64,000 nucleotides of DNA from Parapristionchus giblindavisi (GCA_943737045.1 CALSFV010000333.1:1-64000); one strand, 5' to 3'. Shown: positions 10,703-24,467, numbered from the stretch's first letter. Translations and numbers: made by a program. Notes: generated from the sequence alone by a model not told the origin.

Positions 10703-11253
10703 TACTTCTTTCCGTTACCATAATTCTCACCTATCATACCATTCTTTCCAGTGTATAAGCCAATTGATGTGGTGCCATGGATAGGGAGAGAGATGAAGTG
10801 GTACTAGTGTCAAGTAATTGATCAGAGCAGAGTGCATGAAAAAATCTCATTGTCAGTGTGTTGATAAACAACATCAGTTAAGGTCACTGGTCTAGACCCA
10901 TTCGAATTCTTTAATCTTTGATATGTAGACTAGGTTTTCCAACGTTCTTCAATATGGCACCTGAAAGCCTTCACAAAACTGTGACTCAGTTCAAAGTTCA
11001 CACTTCAAATATCTCGTTGCCTTCGAAGTCTTTGAAGCTATGATATTCTCTCCTTCTCAGGTTGACTCATTGTTTCTTCGTCATGGTCGATCATCGATGA
11101 TCAAATAGATCAAGATCGCTAATGATCTACTCTAACGGATTCTGGATGCTCCATCGATGCGATGTCGACTTTCGTCCCACAGTGGTGAAGTCTATCACTA
11201 TTCGATAAGATACCGTTGCTTATTTTGCGATTCTTAATTAGAAGAGTGGGTGT

Positions 11254-11436
11254 ATGATAATTTTTCGGTATTTTAGCGAATCTTCTTCACCAGCTTCGTC
11301 GATGAGATCGTCCGAGGAAAGATGTCATTATCGAGATGGCGAATCTACTCGACGGACGTCTAAAGGTGGATGGGCGACTTTGAAGTGCAGCGACTATTTC
11401 CTCGAACACCTCAATCGTAGTCTACTTTTTAAATGA
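11254..11436 (+). CDS. Possible terminal exon, unknown protein, right arm
   Basis: Second copy of the frame at 6774-6956, with the same predicted protein, the same TTTTAG acceptor and the same AATAAA just after the stop. The function is unknown. Confidence 0.3.
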   Translation: MIIFRYFSESSSPASSMRSSEERCHYRDGESTRRTSKGGWATLKCSDYFLEHLNRSLLFK

Positions 11437-11559
11437 ATAAAGATTGTTTGCAATCGGTGTCCAACCCCGCGAAGTTAAATGGGTGGAATCAGAATCACTA
11501 TGTACAGAAGGGTTAATCAGAAGTGGGCGGAGCTACATATCGGTGTATAAGCACGGGCT

Positions 11560-11748
11560 CTAGAGTTTATGTAGATAACGTATCATGTAATAGTAACCCA
11601 TGTTCGAGTGGATACCACGCCGGACATTCAATCGGGCCGGTTGGTCGGTTGGAAAGTAATTTTCCGAGGTGGATTACGGAAACGCTACATCTTTAACGTA
11701 TTCCTCGTACAAACTCATCGATAAAGCTGATGAAGAATCGTTTGCCAT
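11560..11748 (-). pseudogene. Disrupted copy of the 63-aa ORF, right arm
   Basis: Mirror of 6459-6650. It lacks one GTA codon after GAGGAA and carries a stop (TAA, complement of 11674-11676) where the left copy reads CTG TCA. The open frame is therefore truncated to about 25 codons. Confidence 0.35.
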
Positions 11749-14255
11749 ATTTTAATTGATGTGAACTGTATTTATATCTAAAATTACCATAAACATTTTT
11801 AGTGCATTTTATCGTAGCAGCGTTTCGTTCAATGAGATTTAATATTTATTCTTGGAAGGAAGGAGAAAAACAAATTAAAGATGACGATTACTGCATATGC
11901 CAAAACAACAACAAGTGAGAGTACTTCAACGATAAAGTAAGAAAACAATTGAATACATTAGAGATACTAAAAAGAATACAGGTGGAGAATATAATACTAC
12001 ATTATCTTGATGCAATGAATCTTACAAGTTTGTATTTGCAGTGAAAATGGAATAAAGTTAACGATCTAAAAATAAAACGCAATGAAAAATAACTCTAATG
12101 TTAGCAATTTTAAGTATACGGTCACTGAGATCTTATTGAGATATTACTGTAGTTATAGAATCTACCATGATCATACTGTTTTTTAGAGTCAAATTAAATC
12201 ATTACAAAATCGCAATTTTTTTTGCGAAAGGAGCGATCATGTATGCATATCTCTGTAAATTACCCTACCTTAATTAGCGATTCAAATCGTGTTGTTGACA
12301 ATTGGAACAAATTTAGCAATAGTTCTATTAAATATTTGCCACACAGTTAAATCTTTCCGAGAAAGTATTAATTCGTTCGTACTCGTTATGTGATAATTAA
12401 TTGCTATTTCTTTGCTACCTAAGTTGTGGTATCGTATTTTATGTAATTCATCACGACATTTATTAAAGTCATTGGCAGGTTATCATAAGTATTAATTTGA
12501 GTGCGCCACATAAATTGTTCACTACATCAACTAATTATTTTTCTGGCCTCCAGAGAAGAGTGCTCTTTTCTTCTGCAGATATTTCGACTTTTTCATAAGA
12601 AATCTGTACCAAGAGAATTATTAGAGCAATTTAGAATCTTTATTTTGTAAAAATATTAATTTTAAAATTTTTAATGTTTTTGTTCAGTGAAGTTATCCCC
12701 GCCTGCCACCCGTCCCAATAGTGGTGGTATATTGAGTTTAGTGCGCGCGATGACTCTCTGCCTCTCTGCCCATCGATCTCGTCTGATCATCTGGCCACTC
12801 TATCTAGCACTGAAACCGAACCACTTCCTATCTTGTTATCAATACTATAGTGATTTCTGCAGACATAGAGGCCTATTGTTCTAACTTATCATTCAATTGT
12901 GCATGTGTGAAACTACTTTCTTAGTTGTTCATCGCCATCGTAAAGTAGGTTTCGCCCAATATTTGAAAAATTATGGACAAAGAACAAAGATCAAAATACA
13001 AAGATCAAAGATCAAACTTCAGCGATAGAGTAAAAACTTTTGCGAGTATATTTAGGAGCTTTGAACGTAAGAGATTTCATCAAAAGAGGCGCCGGGACGA
13101 GAGATGTGAGAGAGAGAAAGCGCAAGTGAAAAGGTAAACAAAAAGACAACCGAGACAGAATCAAAGAAAATCCATATTAGTATTTATTTTATTACATTAT
13201 TTTATTTTATTTATTATTTTATTTTGTATAGCAAAGGACACATAACATAAATTTATTTTCAAACATTTCATTGGTTGCGGTGGTGGTTGCATCATCTTAT
13301 AATATTAATATCACCGCAGAAACGAAATTTTTTGTTTGAGTGTGGACAATGTAATTGACGGAGGAAAGGCACAAGATGCTACCGTAATCTAGGAAATTAT
13401 TATTATTAGGAGGATTATTTAAAAATATTATGAATACTGGTTGATTGGAGTACTGTAAATAATTGACAACAATCTGTTTGTTCTTCAAAAAAGCAAAAAG
13501 AAATGAAAAATCAATAATCCATCTGAGATGGAATGGGTGCCCTACAATATTGAGCTGCCCGATGAGAAGCCAAATCGATTGAGTGCGGGTAAAGTGTGTA
13601 AAGCCTGCAACGAATGGGAAAAGATATAAAAAATAATCCTCCTAATAATAATAATTTTCTACATTACGGTTGCATCTTGCGCGTAGATGGATTAGGGTAG
13701 AGATTACGGTAGCAAAAAATTTTCGTTTCTGCTGTGATATTGAAATTATTTCATGATGCAACGATCACAACCAACGAATTGTTTAAAAAAAATTATTCAT
13801 CGGTGCGGCATGATGCGGCACGCAGCGGGCCGCGGCGGGCCCCAACATGCCGCGTTTAGGGCGCGCGAACGTGCGGGACTGTATCATTAAATAATCGATA
13901 ATGAAAAGCAATGATAATCCAAATAATAAATGGTTCATCCACATTGACTTCAATTCATTCACATGGATTTGTGTTGAATGATGAAGACGGAAATGCATAC
14001 AGTAATCGTTAAATAACATATTTTCGGGGATCATCAAGTATCATATTGACATGTCCCATTTCCTAATACTATTGTTTATTGTATTCAACAACGTTCGCCT
14101 TATACCATTTTTATTTTTTTATTATGGTATTTTTTTATTATTTTTTTATTATTTTTTTATTTTTTATTACTAATTTTATTATGGTTAATGTGATTATGGT
14201 TCGTTGATTGAATGAAGTACACGTATACTTCTCTACTCATTCATTCATTTACTCA

Positions 14256-14851
14256 TGATGCGGCACGCAGCGGGCCGCGTTTAGAGAGCGCGAAAGTGCA
14301 GGATTGTACAAACCCACAACTTATTTTCGCACAATCTCATCTGTTATCTCATAGACTTGTACTGCAAACGTTTTAGTGAATGATCTTTGATCTCTTACCA
14401 TTGTTTGTTCCGATAACGATGATTTTTGATCTATGATTGATAAGGAGTCGGATATTAATGGAGCAAGACTAATAACAGAAAACTGATCAGGGAACTTATT
14501 GGATCAAAGATCAATTACATAAAGTTACAGTAACATTATTTAATGATTCCTTCATATTATGATGAGGCGTTGCGTTGCATAATTAACCATTGTTTATGAT
14601 TTGTATCAATTCTCACACCATCATTAAACATACGTAAAATACATGTGTCGGAGCGAAGATATTCCATATTCATTGCATATTCCAATAATTGATAGTAATT
14701 TTTTATTAATAGAACTATGAATAACTATAAATCGATTTATAATGCATAGAATGAAATGGCAAGACAACAAAAATGACAAGATGTTAATTATTATATAACT
14801 AAAAGATGGTACTACCGTAAAAAAGAATTTTTTATACATTAAAGCAAAGTA
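14256..14851. other. Spacer between the palindrome and the WD40-type gene
   Basis: Starts with a partial third copy of the palindrome's GC-rich block (ATGATGCGGCACGCAGCGGG, near 14256-14310), then AT-rich sequence with GATCAAA words. No gene is supported. Confidence 0.5.
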
Positions 14852-17800
14852 TTAAAATTCGATAACGTAATTTCGACCGACTGAGCACATTTCATAGAAA
14901 TAGGGAGTAGCTTGACAATCGGCTTGAGACAAAAATATAGAATCTGTAGATGATTATAGTCATTCCAATTGAATAAATGATACAATAAGTACCTGAGATC
15001 CTCCCATACCAGCTATCAATACTCGTATTGATTTAGTTTCATTCTCCAAACATTTCAATGCCATCACATTGGTTACGGATGATTGTTTACGACTCAAGAG
15101 TCTTATCTAAATGAATCATACATAATATTCTATCTATCAAAACGAGGGACTGTACCTCTCCTTTACGGTATACCGATACAGCTACAGTACCATCAGCGGC
15201 AGCAGATAGTATAAGAGGATAATGATCACGATCGGATTGAACCGATACCATTGATATGGCTGAATGGATAGTCCATTATCGATTAAGTTTTACCAATAAG
15301 CTGCATACGTTTATTTATTTTTATTTACAAAAGTCGGTATAAAATGCGGCGCGAAAAAGTTTAGGACAATATAACTGGAGGGTTTAGGGGCGCAGGTCCC
15401 AAATTAATGGTTTGGTTGAGGCTCCCAGCGCCAACTAGCGCTGTTCGATCTAATCAAGAGATTGATTATATGATGAGTATTACCTGTAATCGAGGAAGAA
15501 TGGACGGCCTTTAATCGTGTCATAATCTTTCTCCTCTGTGTAGACACAATGAGTATTGATCCATTTACAGTCCCAATGACAATTGAATGCATTAGCCAAT
15601 TAATCTCCACGAGTTTCGCTACAAATAGTTTGGTATGCAGAAAGAATTGAACAAACTCGGAGATTCCTTATTCACCGTATCACTCCCCTAAAATCGATTG
15701 AAGTATACGATCTCTTCATCTTTTCCTTCATAGACAACAAATAAATAGTATTTATAATGAAGAGATCGTGACTCCCTTTAAAGGACAAGAGAGTACATGA
15801 TAGACATCCTCACCAGGTTCCATATAACATGAAACATTGCCCTCTTCCACAAATTGTACAGTAGCCTGCTTTATCCAGTCACGCTGGGAGAAATGTTAAA
15901 TAAGAAATAGTCAAATGTAAATATTACTTGATTCGATGGTATATTAGATGATTGAGGTGATGGAGTAGCTTTATTCAACCATTTCCGATTAGTCTTATGA
16001 TCTTTACTAATCGATCCATCTAAATAATCAATCATATTTACTTAGAAAGTTAATAAGTGAATATTAATGCTACATACCGATAGAAATAAATTTAATGCGA
16101 TATTCGCATTGGATGAAGAGAAATGTACCATCTATAATTGTTTATTCATTGATTTTTACTCAAAATGTGTCACAAACCAGATTTGATAGCATCAATGAAT
16201 GTTGATGTTGAACATCTGCTAAATCGAGCTAATATCTGAAATGATTAGTTGTTATTTCATTTCATCAACAAAATGACTAACCGATCTGATAGAAAAATCA
16301 ATCGATATCTTATGCAATAGTGTAGCATAAATCTGATCACCTGTATGACTAATCGAGTAGACACTATAAACATGTTATGTAGTCAATCAATCAATAAAGT
16401 ATGAGGATGATTACCGTATCGATTCTTTATCATGGCATGATACTAATCGTAATCCTGTGATTAAGGTCTGCTTTGGCAACATATCTTCGACTGAGGACGT
16501 AGCGAAAGTTAGTGCAGTGATCTTCTGAAAGATACATCGTGTATGAGAAGGACTACCATTAAAGGGAACAGACATTAACATAAACTGACCGATGTCGTAT
16601 CATTGTCAAGTGAATGATCAATATGAATAGGTAATATCTTCTCTGTTCGTCGTATTGGTCCATCTTCATCTAGGAATGCCATGACAGAGAAGAGCTCAAT
16701 AAAAGTTCATTCAATCCTATTCCAGAAAAAATAATAATAACCCCTTCCTCATCTATCATAACCTTGAACATGACAACGAACGTTCGAAGAGATAAATCGG
16801 CAGTACGACATTTTGGAACGGCCGTTTTGGAACGGGACATTTTGGAACGCGGACGTTTTGGAACACGGACGTTTTGGAACATGGACGTTTTGGAACGGGA
16901 CGTTTTGGAACACGGCCGTTTTGGAACGGGACGTTTTGGAACACGGACGTTTTGGAACACGGACGTTTTGGAACGGGACATTTTGGAACACGGCCGTTTT
17001 GGAACACGGACGTTTTGGAACATGGACGTTTTGGAACGGGACGTTTTGGAACACGGCCGTTTTGGAACGGGACGTTTTGGAACACGGACGTTTTGGAACG
17101 GGACGTTTTGGAACACAGACGTTTTGAGGGGGGGGGGGTGACATTTCAGCAACCGCATTTCGAAAACCGACATCTCGGCAACGGGGCATAACTCGGTTAG
17201 TAAACATGAGATGGGTATCAATGTGATCAGCATCAGCAACACTGGAGTAATCTACCGTAATCCGGTTCGGTGGGTCAGATCAAGTTCGGTGGGTCAGATT
17301 TGACTAAAAATTGTCGGAACAGCCACTACTTGTGCGAAATCATTATGAGCTATTGCAAACTACCGTAATCTACCGTAATCCAGTTCGGTGGGGATCATAA
17401 TAGTATTATTCATTCATATCAATTCATTCCATTCAGATATCAATTCTTTATCCCCACTTTTCCTAATATCAATCCATTATCGTTTCTTTGTATCATACAA
17501 TATAGATACCTTTCCATCTTCAGTTCCTAACACTATCAACTTTCCCATAGCAGATCGCTCAGCATCCTCTGAAAAAAGAGGACGGATAATACAAATGGTA
17601 ATGATTGTGGGAGGACGAACCTTCCTCTAATTCTTCTTTGAAGAGTGGCCAAGGAAAGATCGCCGATGCGGTTACGGTAATTGATATTGGCCATTTCAGA
17701 GCACATATCTTATACTCCGACTCTGTGAAGTTATATTAAAAATTTTTTTTTAATTCCCAACATTCGTCTTAGTCATATTTTAAATTATTCTTCGATATTT

Positions 17801-20800
17801 GGTTCAAATGAAATCGAATTAATTTGAATTTATCAAAGTTTGAACTAGTCACTAGTCGGAACTTTCACACTCTCATATGGAAACATCTAAACCAGTAAGG
17901 TACCGTAATCAGGAACTTCGTGTAATATCAGTTCATCATGAGTAGTAATGAGGAAAACACCCGTGGATTGAAGATCATAATCAACACTATTGCATGGCAT
18001 ACTAATCAATGACTACAATGAATTAATTATATGATTAAGAAGACAATATCACATTTAGACTTACAGTCATCTGTGATCCAGGATAATTATCCGATAATGG
18101 ATGAAATGGAATTATTGAAGTTGAGAAGAGTTTCTGGAAACGGATTATCGTAAAAGAAAGACTACGAATTCCACAATTTAAAAAAATGATTTGAATCATT
18201 AATTAATAAATCATTCATTACACATACCCCGTTACGACAGATAGTCAAATCATATTCGTTGTTTCTCATATAGAGTGATATATTAGGTGACTGAAGACTA
18301 ATATCATCAATCCATGGAATAGAGAAACGCTTCACATCTATCATATAACAATCAAAGATCGATAAGATCAACTCCTTCTCAAAGTATTTCATGAGTAATT
18401 ATAAAGTAGATAGATGTAATGACGAACCTTCTTCGATTCCATAGACAGGGCATATGTATGGATTGAGTCTGTATAACAAGAAATGATCTGATATTTATCA
18501 TTCAAGAAGTGTCCATCAATTTTGTTCACTGCAAGAGTACTCCAATATAAATATATCCCCTCCAATGATTAGAGACTACAATTATGTAATCAGTACCTGC
18601 CATTACGTTAAGTTTATAATCAGCAGAAACGGTGAATATCTCGTTATGAGAAAAGATTAGAAAGAGAATCTCATCAATATTCTTCATACTCACAAATTCA
18701 TATCTTTCCTTTCTTGATAGCTTCTGTAATTATATGAGTGCGCTTGCGAAAGAATCGACCATATCCAGTGGGGGTCCGGCACAGTAAAAAAATCAAAATT
18801 TGGGTATCGGGGTTCTCGAGGGTGCTGATGACGATGGACATGTTCATTTTGCACCTAGAGCCACCGTTGAGGCCAGACGACGTCGCGTTGAAATCTCGTT
18901 TTTCGACTTGAAAAGTCGTTTCTCTTCACCCGATGGTGCTAAAATTACAAAACTATGCCCCAAGGTGCAGAATTTCATGGCGATCACGCCTGTCCAATTC
19001 ATTTTTTACCCAAAATTTTCATAATTTTCATAAGTGGAATTTCTCTCAACGGCAAAAGTGTGTAATGCAACCTACACAGATCGGACCGGACTGGCTTCAG
19101 TATCACATGGAAAAAATTTCAGCCAATTTGTGCCCGCGACTTTCGAGGAAATCAACTTTCAGTGTAGTCATATTGCAGTTGAAATGGAGGCAAGAGGCGA
19201 GAGAGTGTGGTGGTGTGAGAGAGCAGAGAGGCAGGTGAGGCGAGCCGCATAGAAAGGAAGGGGGTGTCTCCTCCTCTACCTCCTTTGCTCTCTTACACCA
19301 CCACACTCTCTCGCCTCTTGCCTCAATTTCAACTGCAAAATGACTACACTGAAAGTTGATTTTCTCGAAAGTCGCGGGCACAAATTGGCTGAAATTTTTT
19401 CCATGTGATACTGAAGCCAGTCCGGTCCGATCTGTGTAGGTTGCATTACACACTTTTTCCGTTGAGAGAAATTCCACTTATGAAAATTATGAAAATTTTG
19501 GGTAAAAAATGAATTGGACAGGCGTGATCGCCATGAAATTCTGCACCTTGGGGCATAGTTTTGTAATTTTAGCACCATCGGGTGAAGAGAAACGACTTTT
19601 CAAGTAGAAAAACGAGATTTCAACGCGACGTCGTCTGGCCTCAACGGTGGCTCTAGGTGCAAAATGAACATGTCCATCGTCATCAGCACCCTCGAGAACC
19701 CCGATACCCAAATTTTGATTTTTTGACTGTGCCGGCACTTAGTCGATTCTCTCGCAAGCGCACTCATATTCATGATTCACTCTTATTTTTATATAAGTCA
19801 TGACAACCTTTTCAAGTGATACATATTCTTTAACAGTTGGCAGCGCTTTACAAAATTATGCTTCGCATGTGCCAATTCTGTGTAATTAATTTTGGACAAA
19901 TCTCTAGTCGATATATTATTGATTTTTTACTTGCACTACAGTGAAAAGGTGCAAAATGTATCATTTTGTAAAGTTATGGACTATATATGCATTCAAATAA
20001 TCGTTAATAATCATGATTGATCGTTTCAGAATACAGTAACTGATAGGTTAACAGTTGGTGCGGATATCTCTTTAAATCATCGCAAAACACTTTTTTCGAT
20101 TACGCCTTAGAAGCCACAAATGTGGTCTTTCCTTTCATTAGAAAGATTTTATCCAAAAGGACAATGTCTCTATAATACCCGTTGAAAGTTCTTACACGAA
20201 CTCACTCGCTGAAGGTTGCAAGGATTATTCATAATTATACCAAAACAATAACTATTTAAACATAATTTGTTATTGGTTTATCTGACTTACGTAAACGAAC
20301 TTCGGAGTTAATCCCGGATATGTGGAGATAGCTTCATCAATAGTTTGATTTATTCCATTAGTATCAAGTGGAAGATCAACCATATGAATCTCTCCATTAT
20401 CCATCACAAAGAACCCGGAGTAAACAATCTGAAATATATGAACATGATCATTGACCTCCATAGGTCGAAAAGTATGTTACAAAGTACCAAGCCCGGATTT
20501 TGAGCCAAAATTTCACAAAAATTGAAAAAACCTGACCGGATTTTGAAAACCGATAACCCAGCTATTCGAACTATGGTGTCCTCCCTTCTACAACTCTATG
20601 TATCAATTTTCTAAAGTCATAAACAATTATTTTTATATTTATGAAGCTATTGTTCTAAACATTTTCGCGTAGCACTTTAGTTTGGCCGATTTATTTTGAC
20701 AAAAAACTTTTTTTCAAGGATAAGATAATACCTTACTTTATCGGTTTCACCTTCTTCTGCAAATGTATCAAATCCAATAACATTTCCTGATGGAATCGTG

Positions 20801-23792
20801 GTGACAATATGGAAATTGTTTACCCTAATGAACTTAAGAGCCAAAGTATAGATTAATTGAATAGACGACAGCATTCTCACTGCTCTTTCAGCCGCGATCA
20901 AAACACAAACTCCATACTTATGAGTAAAGACATTAAGAATCTTCCATGCTGATCTATTCATCCATCGTATTGATTTATCTGATTCTTCATATCTTATCAG
21001 AAGAATATGAATTATCCAATTAAATAGTACCTTGATGACGATAAAAAGCAATGATATCATATTCATTATAAGCAACTGCCACTGATGCATATCCTCCATC
21101 GTATACTTTCATATTATTATAGATAATATCCGATATTATCGTCCATTCATTATGAACATGTTGAGAAGGAGAAGTACTTTTCTCTATTTTCATTCCATTC
21201 TCTCTCCACATTTCGTACAAATGCCTGAACAATATCTTTACTTCTTATTATAGTTTTCAGGAGGGACGAAGAAGAAACATTTTTTTTAAATACTCTGTAT
21301 TTTAAAATAAACAAGCAGGGTTGATTTATAGAATATAACAGATGACATACCCATCTTCACATAATGATATAGTATGTATGCATGTCTTCACACATGTTTC
21401 ATATGAAGACTGCTGCATAAATACACGAATGGGAGAAGATTCCGGACGACCAATCATATTATCAACTTCTATAATAAAAATCCTTCAATTCAAACAACAA
21501 CGTCAACATTTTTTTTAATTATTAAATATAATTAACGTAAAAAAAGATGACTGGATTTTTGTACAGTTACATTAATAGTATAGATTGAATGGAGGACACG
21601 ACGAACCTTGTGCATATCCGTTCGGAATACCAATGTGATATAATCCTCCCGTCATTGTAGAGAATAACTGAAGATTATTCCAATGATTTCTGACAAGTTA
21701 AAAAGTACTCTAATAGTAAAATGAGTTTGGTTGCATTTTTCCTTAGAGATTGAAGCATGAAAGAGTAGAGGAATAGAAATAAAGATAGACATGGAGAATA
21801 AGAATGCTTTGAGAACGGCCACAACTTTGGGAAAAATGTATTGGCTTGTAATGTATTAGTAAGTAAGTGTTTGTCAAGAATAAGCGATGACAACAAACCA
21901 AATGTGATTCAGACGATGATTGATTACACGGATAAAGAGAAGATATAGGTCCAGCTTTAGTATCAAATTCGAAGATGGAAACGAAATTGTAGTCTACTGT
22001 ATCTTGATACATCGATATCCACTTAAATATTGATTGATTAATAAAAATAATAATAAAATATTTTTAAAAAAAAACAAAATAAGAAAAAGAATACATACCC
22101 CTGATTCGTATCCAATGATCATAGTAATAGAGAATTCATCTTCCACATTAGCCACCTTAGTCACTTTTTCATTTCGAATCATGAACTTTTGATAGACCTC
22201 AGCTGTATGATAGATGGACAGCTTACATTTCCTCAAAGAAAATTAAACATTCTCAGACTTCCACTTTCATAGTACATTCTCATTAAAAATTGTAAGTTAA
22301 CTTCCCCAAATAAATCTTTCACTTGATGGCTAAATTAATGGGGAATAATGAATAGAATAATAAATATTGATTGAAACTAACTCATCATAGAAAGACGGTT
22401 CAATTATTTCTGATTGAATCTTGGCTACAAATGCATTGAAAGTTCGTGATATGTACAAGGCCATGATATTATCGATTGGAGAGACATAAATAATCTCATC
22501 ATCGATTGAATTACATTGATGAAACATCTCATATGAAACATATGGTAGCCATAATGCCTAGAGAGAAAAGATACATTACTTCATATTAGAGTCGTCCAAA
22601 GGACCCTTTTCTTGAGATAAAAGATCATAAATTTAATGTTTTTGTATTAATTTTGTAAATGAAACTGAAAAAAAAAGAAAGATACCTTGTCAATCGGTGT
22701 AATCTTCTGAATATTGGACAGAGAGCCATTCACTGGTGTAACGGTTGTGTTCGGAAGAAGGGCAAAGAATACACCATCGGATAATTGAGTAATCGATAAT
22801 CTTTCAATCGATTAATGTTAAATTATATGAGTTCGAGATACAAATCTTACATTTTCTTCTTCAGTTCAATAAATTCCTTCTTCTTGATGTATAAACTCAG
22901 AAAGTTAGCATTTATCGAATTTCGCTGAACAGCAGAAAATGTTCCGACATTGCCGTTTTCCCATGACATATGAATATCGAACTCCTGAATTATTGATCAT
23001 ATCGAAAACAACAATGGATAAATGACAAATACGTACAAGATTCGAAGCAAATCGGACATTCGATATCCCGTAGACTTGCAGTATCCTCGTGGGCAATCGG
23101 AAAACACGATTCTCTTCAATCCACACTGGATGAGGACTGGCCTGGACATTTTTAAAATATTTTAAAAATCACGAAATTAAAATTGACATACTTTCAATTC
23201 TTCTCTGTGAATTACCACCATCATATTCGCACCTCCGACAAGAATAAATCCTAATTTCAGCATGATTACTTATATTGATTTTTAAAAGATCATACCTGAT
23301 TTATCGATCGCTGTGATGGTTTCAACGTCGACATTGTAACGATCAAATATATGGATGGTCGTGCATGGAACTCTCTTAATTTCACCATTATGAGAAGAAA
23401 CATCGCGCTGGAACACTTGAATCATGGGACCGACACCTAGAAAGAAATGAAATATACTGTATATTATATACATTGAATGTATTGGGCGCTAAATCTATTA
23501 CTCTGATTGATATCTCGGCGGCCCAGGCCAGAACAATGAGAAAGTTAACACTCATTTGCACCCTCAAGCATATCATGCAAAATTAGTTGTATTTGCCCGA
23601 GGATCAATGAGCTACGACGAAATTAAGATGACATATTATGCCAATAGACATGGGAATGAAACACTCACCAGAAACGAAAGTAGTCCTGTCTGGCATGACG
23701 ATCGAACAACGACGAGGGAGGAGGATAACATCACCGTTCATTACTGGAATTATAGGATTTGAGGATCGCAAGAAAAAATCAGGGTGAAGCAT
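14852..23792 (-). CDS. Large WD40/beta-propeller-like protein, identity not established
   Basis: More than 20 short exons on the minus strand give a consistent series of blade-like peptides: LIVLAWAAEISIRVIDL (~23500), MIQVFQRDVSSHNGEIKRV (~23400), ITAIDKSG (~23300), SVAVAYNEYDIIAFYRHQG (~21030), FFVMDNGEIHMVDLPL (~20400), FTVSADYKLNVMA (~18620), MGKLIVLGTEDGKVSIL (~17540), IVIGTVNGSILIVSTQRRK (~15580) and ILSAAADGTVAVSVYRKGE (~15200). It ends CSVGRNYVIEF-stop at 14852. The alternation of hydrophobic strands with G..DG turns suggests two or more propellers, probably a scaffold. Exon junctions were not all resolved, and the start is only a candidate (MLHPDFFLRSSNPIIP at 23792). The span could hold two adjacent genes. 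I could not assign a family. Confidence 0.55.
16808..17127. repeat. Intronic minisatellite, 15-16 bp unit
   Basis: About 20 tandem copies of GTTTTGGAAC followed by one of a few variable 5-6-bp tails (ACGGAC, GGGAC, ATGGAC, ACGGCC). The variants recur in the same order, giving a higher-order period of roughly 100-150 bp. All frames are open on both strands only because of the repeat. It lies between exons of the WD40-type gene. Confidence 0.9.
18734..19767. mobile_element. 1.03-kb foldback element (whole-length inverted repeat)
   Basis: Left arm about 18734-19242 and right arm about 19262-19767 are reverse complements, with about 20 bp between them. Termini are ATGAGTGCGCTTGCG and CGCAAGCGCACTCAT. 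Inside the termini, the arms share GGTATCGGGGTTCTCGAGGG and a matching frame (IGVLEGADDDGHVHF and onward) of unknown meaning. The left arm carries a short extra segment (CATATCCAGTGGGG) after the outer 26 bp. The element lies in an intron of the WD40-type gene. No transposase is encoded, so it is probably a non-autonomous DNA element. Confidence 0.8.
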
Positions 23793-24467
23793 GCGCGCAT
23801 ATGCGTAAATGGGATGATTTTAATCAATCAAAGCTATCATAAATAGATCGAAAAGATCATTCTAAGAAGAATTTAATAGGACAATATAATAACCACAGCA
23901 AACCGACCTAGGAGAAATCGAAAATCGATCGATAATTCAGTTACTCGATGAAGTTTGAAATTTTGCAGGGGGGGGGGAAATCACAATTAACTACGGTAAT
24001 TGACAAAATGAACATGGTTGTGTCATACTTTATACTTTTTAGTTTTCTATCTTTATTTTATGTTTATTTCTGTTATTATATTATATAATTATTTATTTAT
24101 TTATATGGTACCAATCATAACGAACATGAGAAATGCCGAGGAAATGAGGAAGTGTCACACTTTCTATAATATCAACCGTGTGTTGTTATCATTTGATTGA
24201 TTGATCTACCCTATTGATCATTTGAGATATGTGCATTTGAAACATGAGTCAATGCACTCACATAAGGGAAGGAAGACAAAATAAAATTTTAAAAAATATA
24301 TCAATTTTGAGATTTTAGAATATTTTCTTATCATTTATATTATCAGTGTATCATAGATCCATTTATTGTTTACAATACGTAACAGTGCATGATGTTTATT
24401 TCAATGAGTACTATACACTATATAAGTTATGATAAATCTAGATAAATATGTTCTAATAATTCAATAT
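23793..24467. other. Intergenic region, AT-rich
   Basis: Lies between the 5' end of the WD40-type gene and the 3' end of the first oxidase gene. It includes a G-run near 23970 and a T/A-rich stretch. No gene is seen. Confidence 0.5.

Larger units (their letters stand above)
8542..14255 (-). repeat. Right arm of 10.3-kb inverted repeat (4.46 kb plus a 1.25-kb insertion)
   Basis: Reverse complement of 3945-8414, interrupted by the mariner-type element at 9450-10702 and by a T-rich expansion near 14110-14165. All landmarks of the left arm are present in mirrored order, which makes this a true long inverted repeat. Confidence 0.92.

Noticed and set aside
3945..14255. Palindrome as an assembly mirror artefact
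   Set aside because: The arms differ by substitutions, indels and a precise transposon insertion, which a mirrored assembly would not show. Read-level proof is still lacking.
16670..17242. Six overlapping frames of up to 190 aa over the 16-bp minisatellite
   Set aside because: All reading frames on both strands are open because of the repeat unit; the region lies in an intron of the WD40-type gene.
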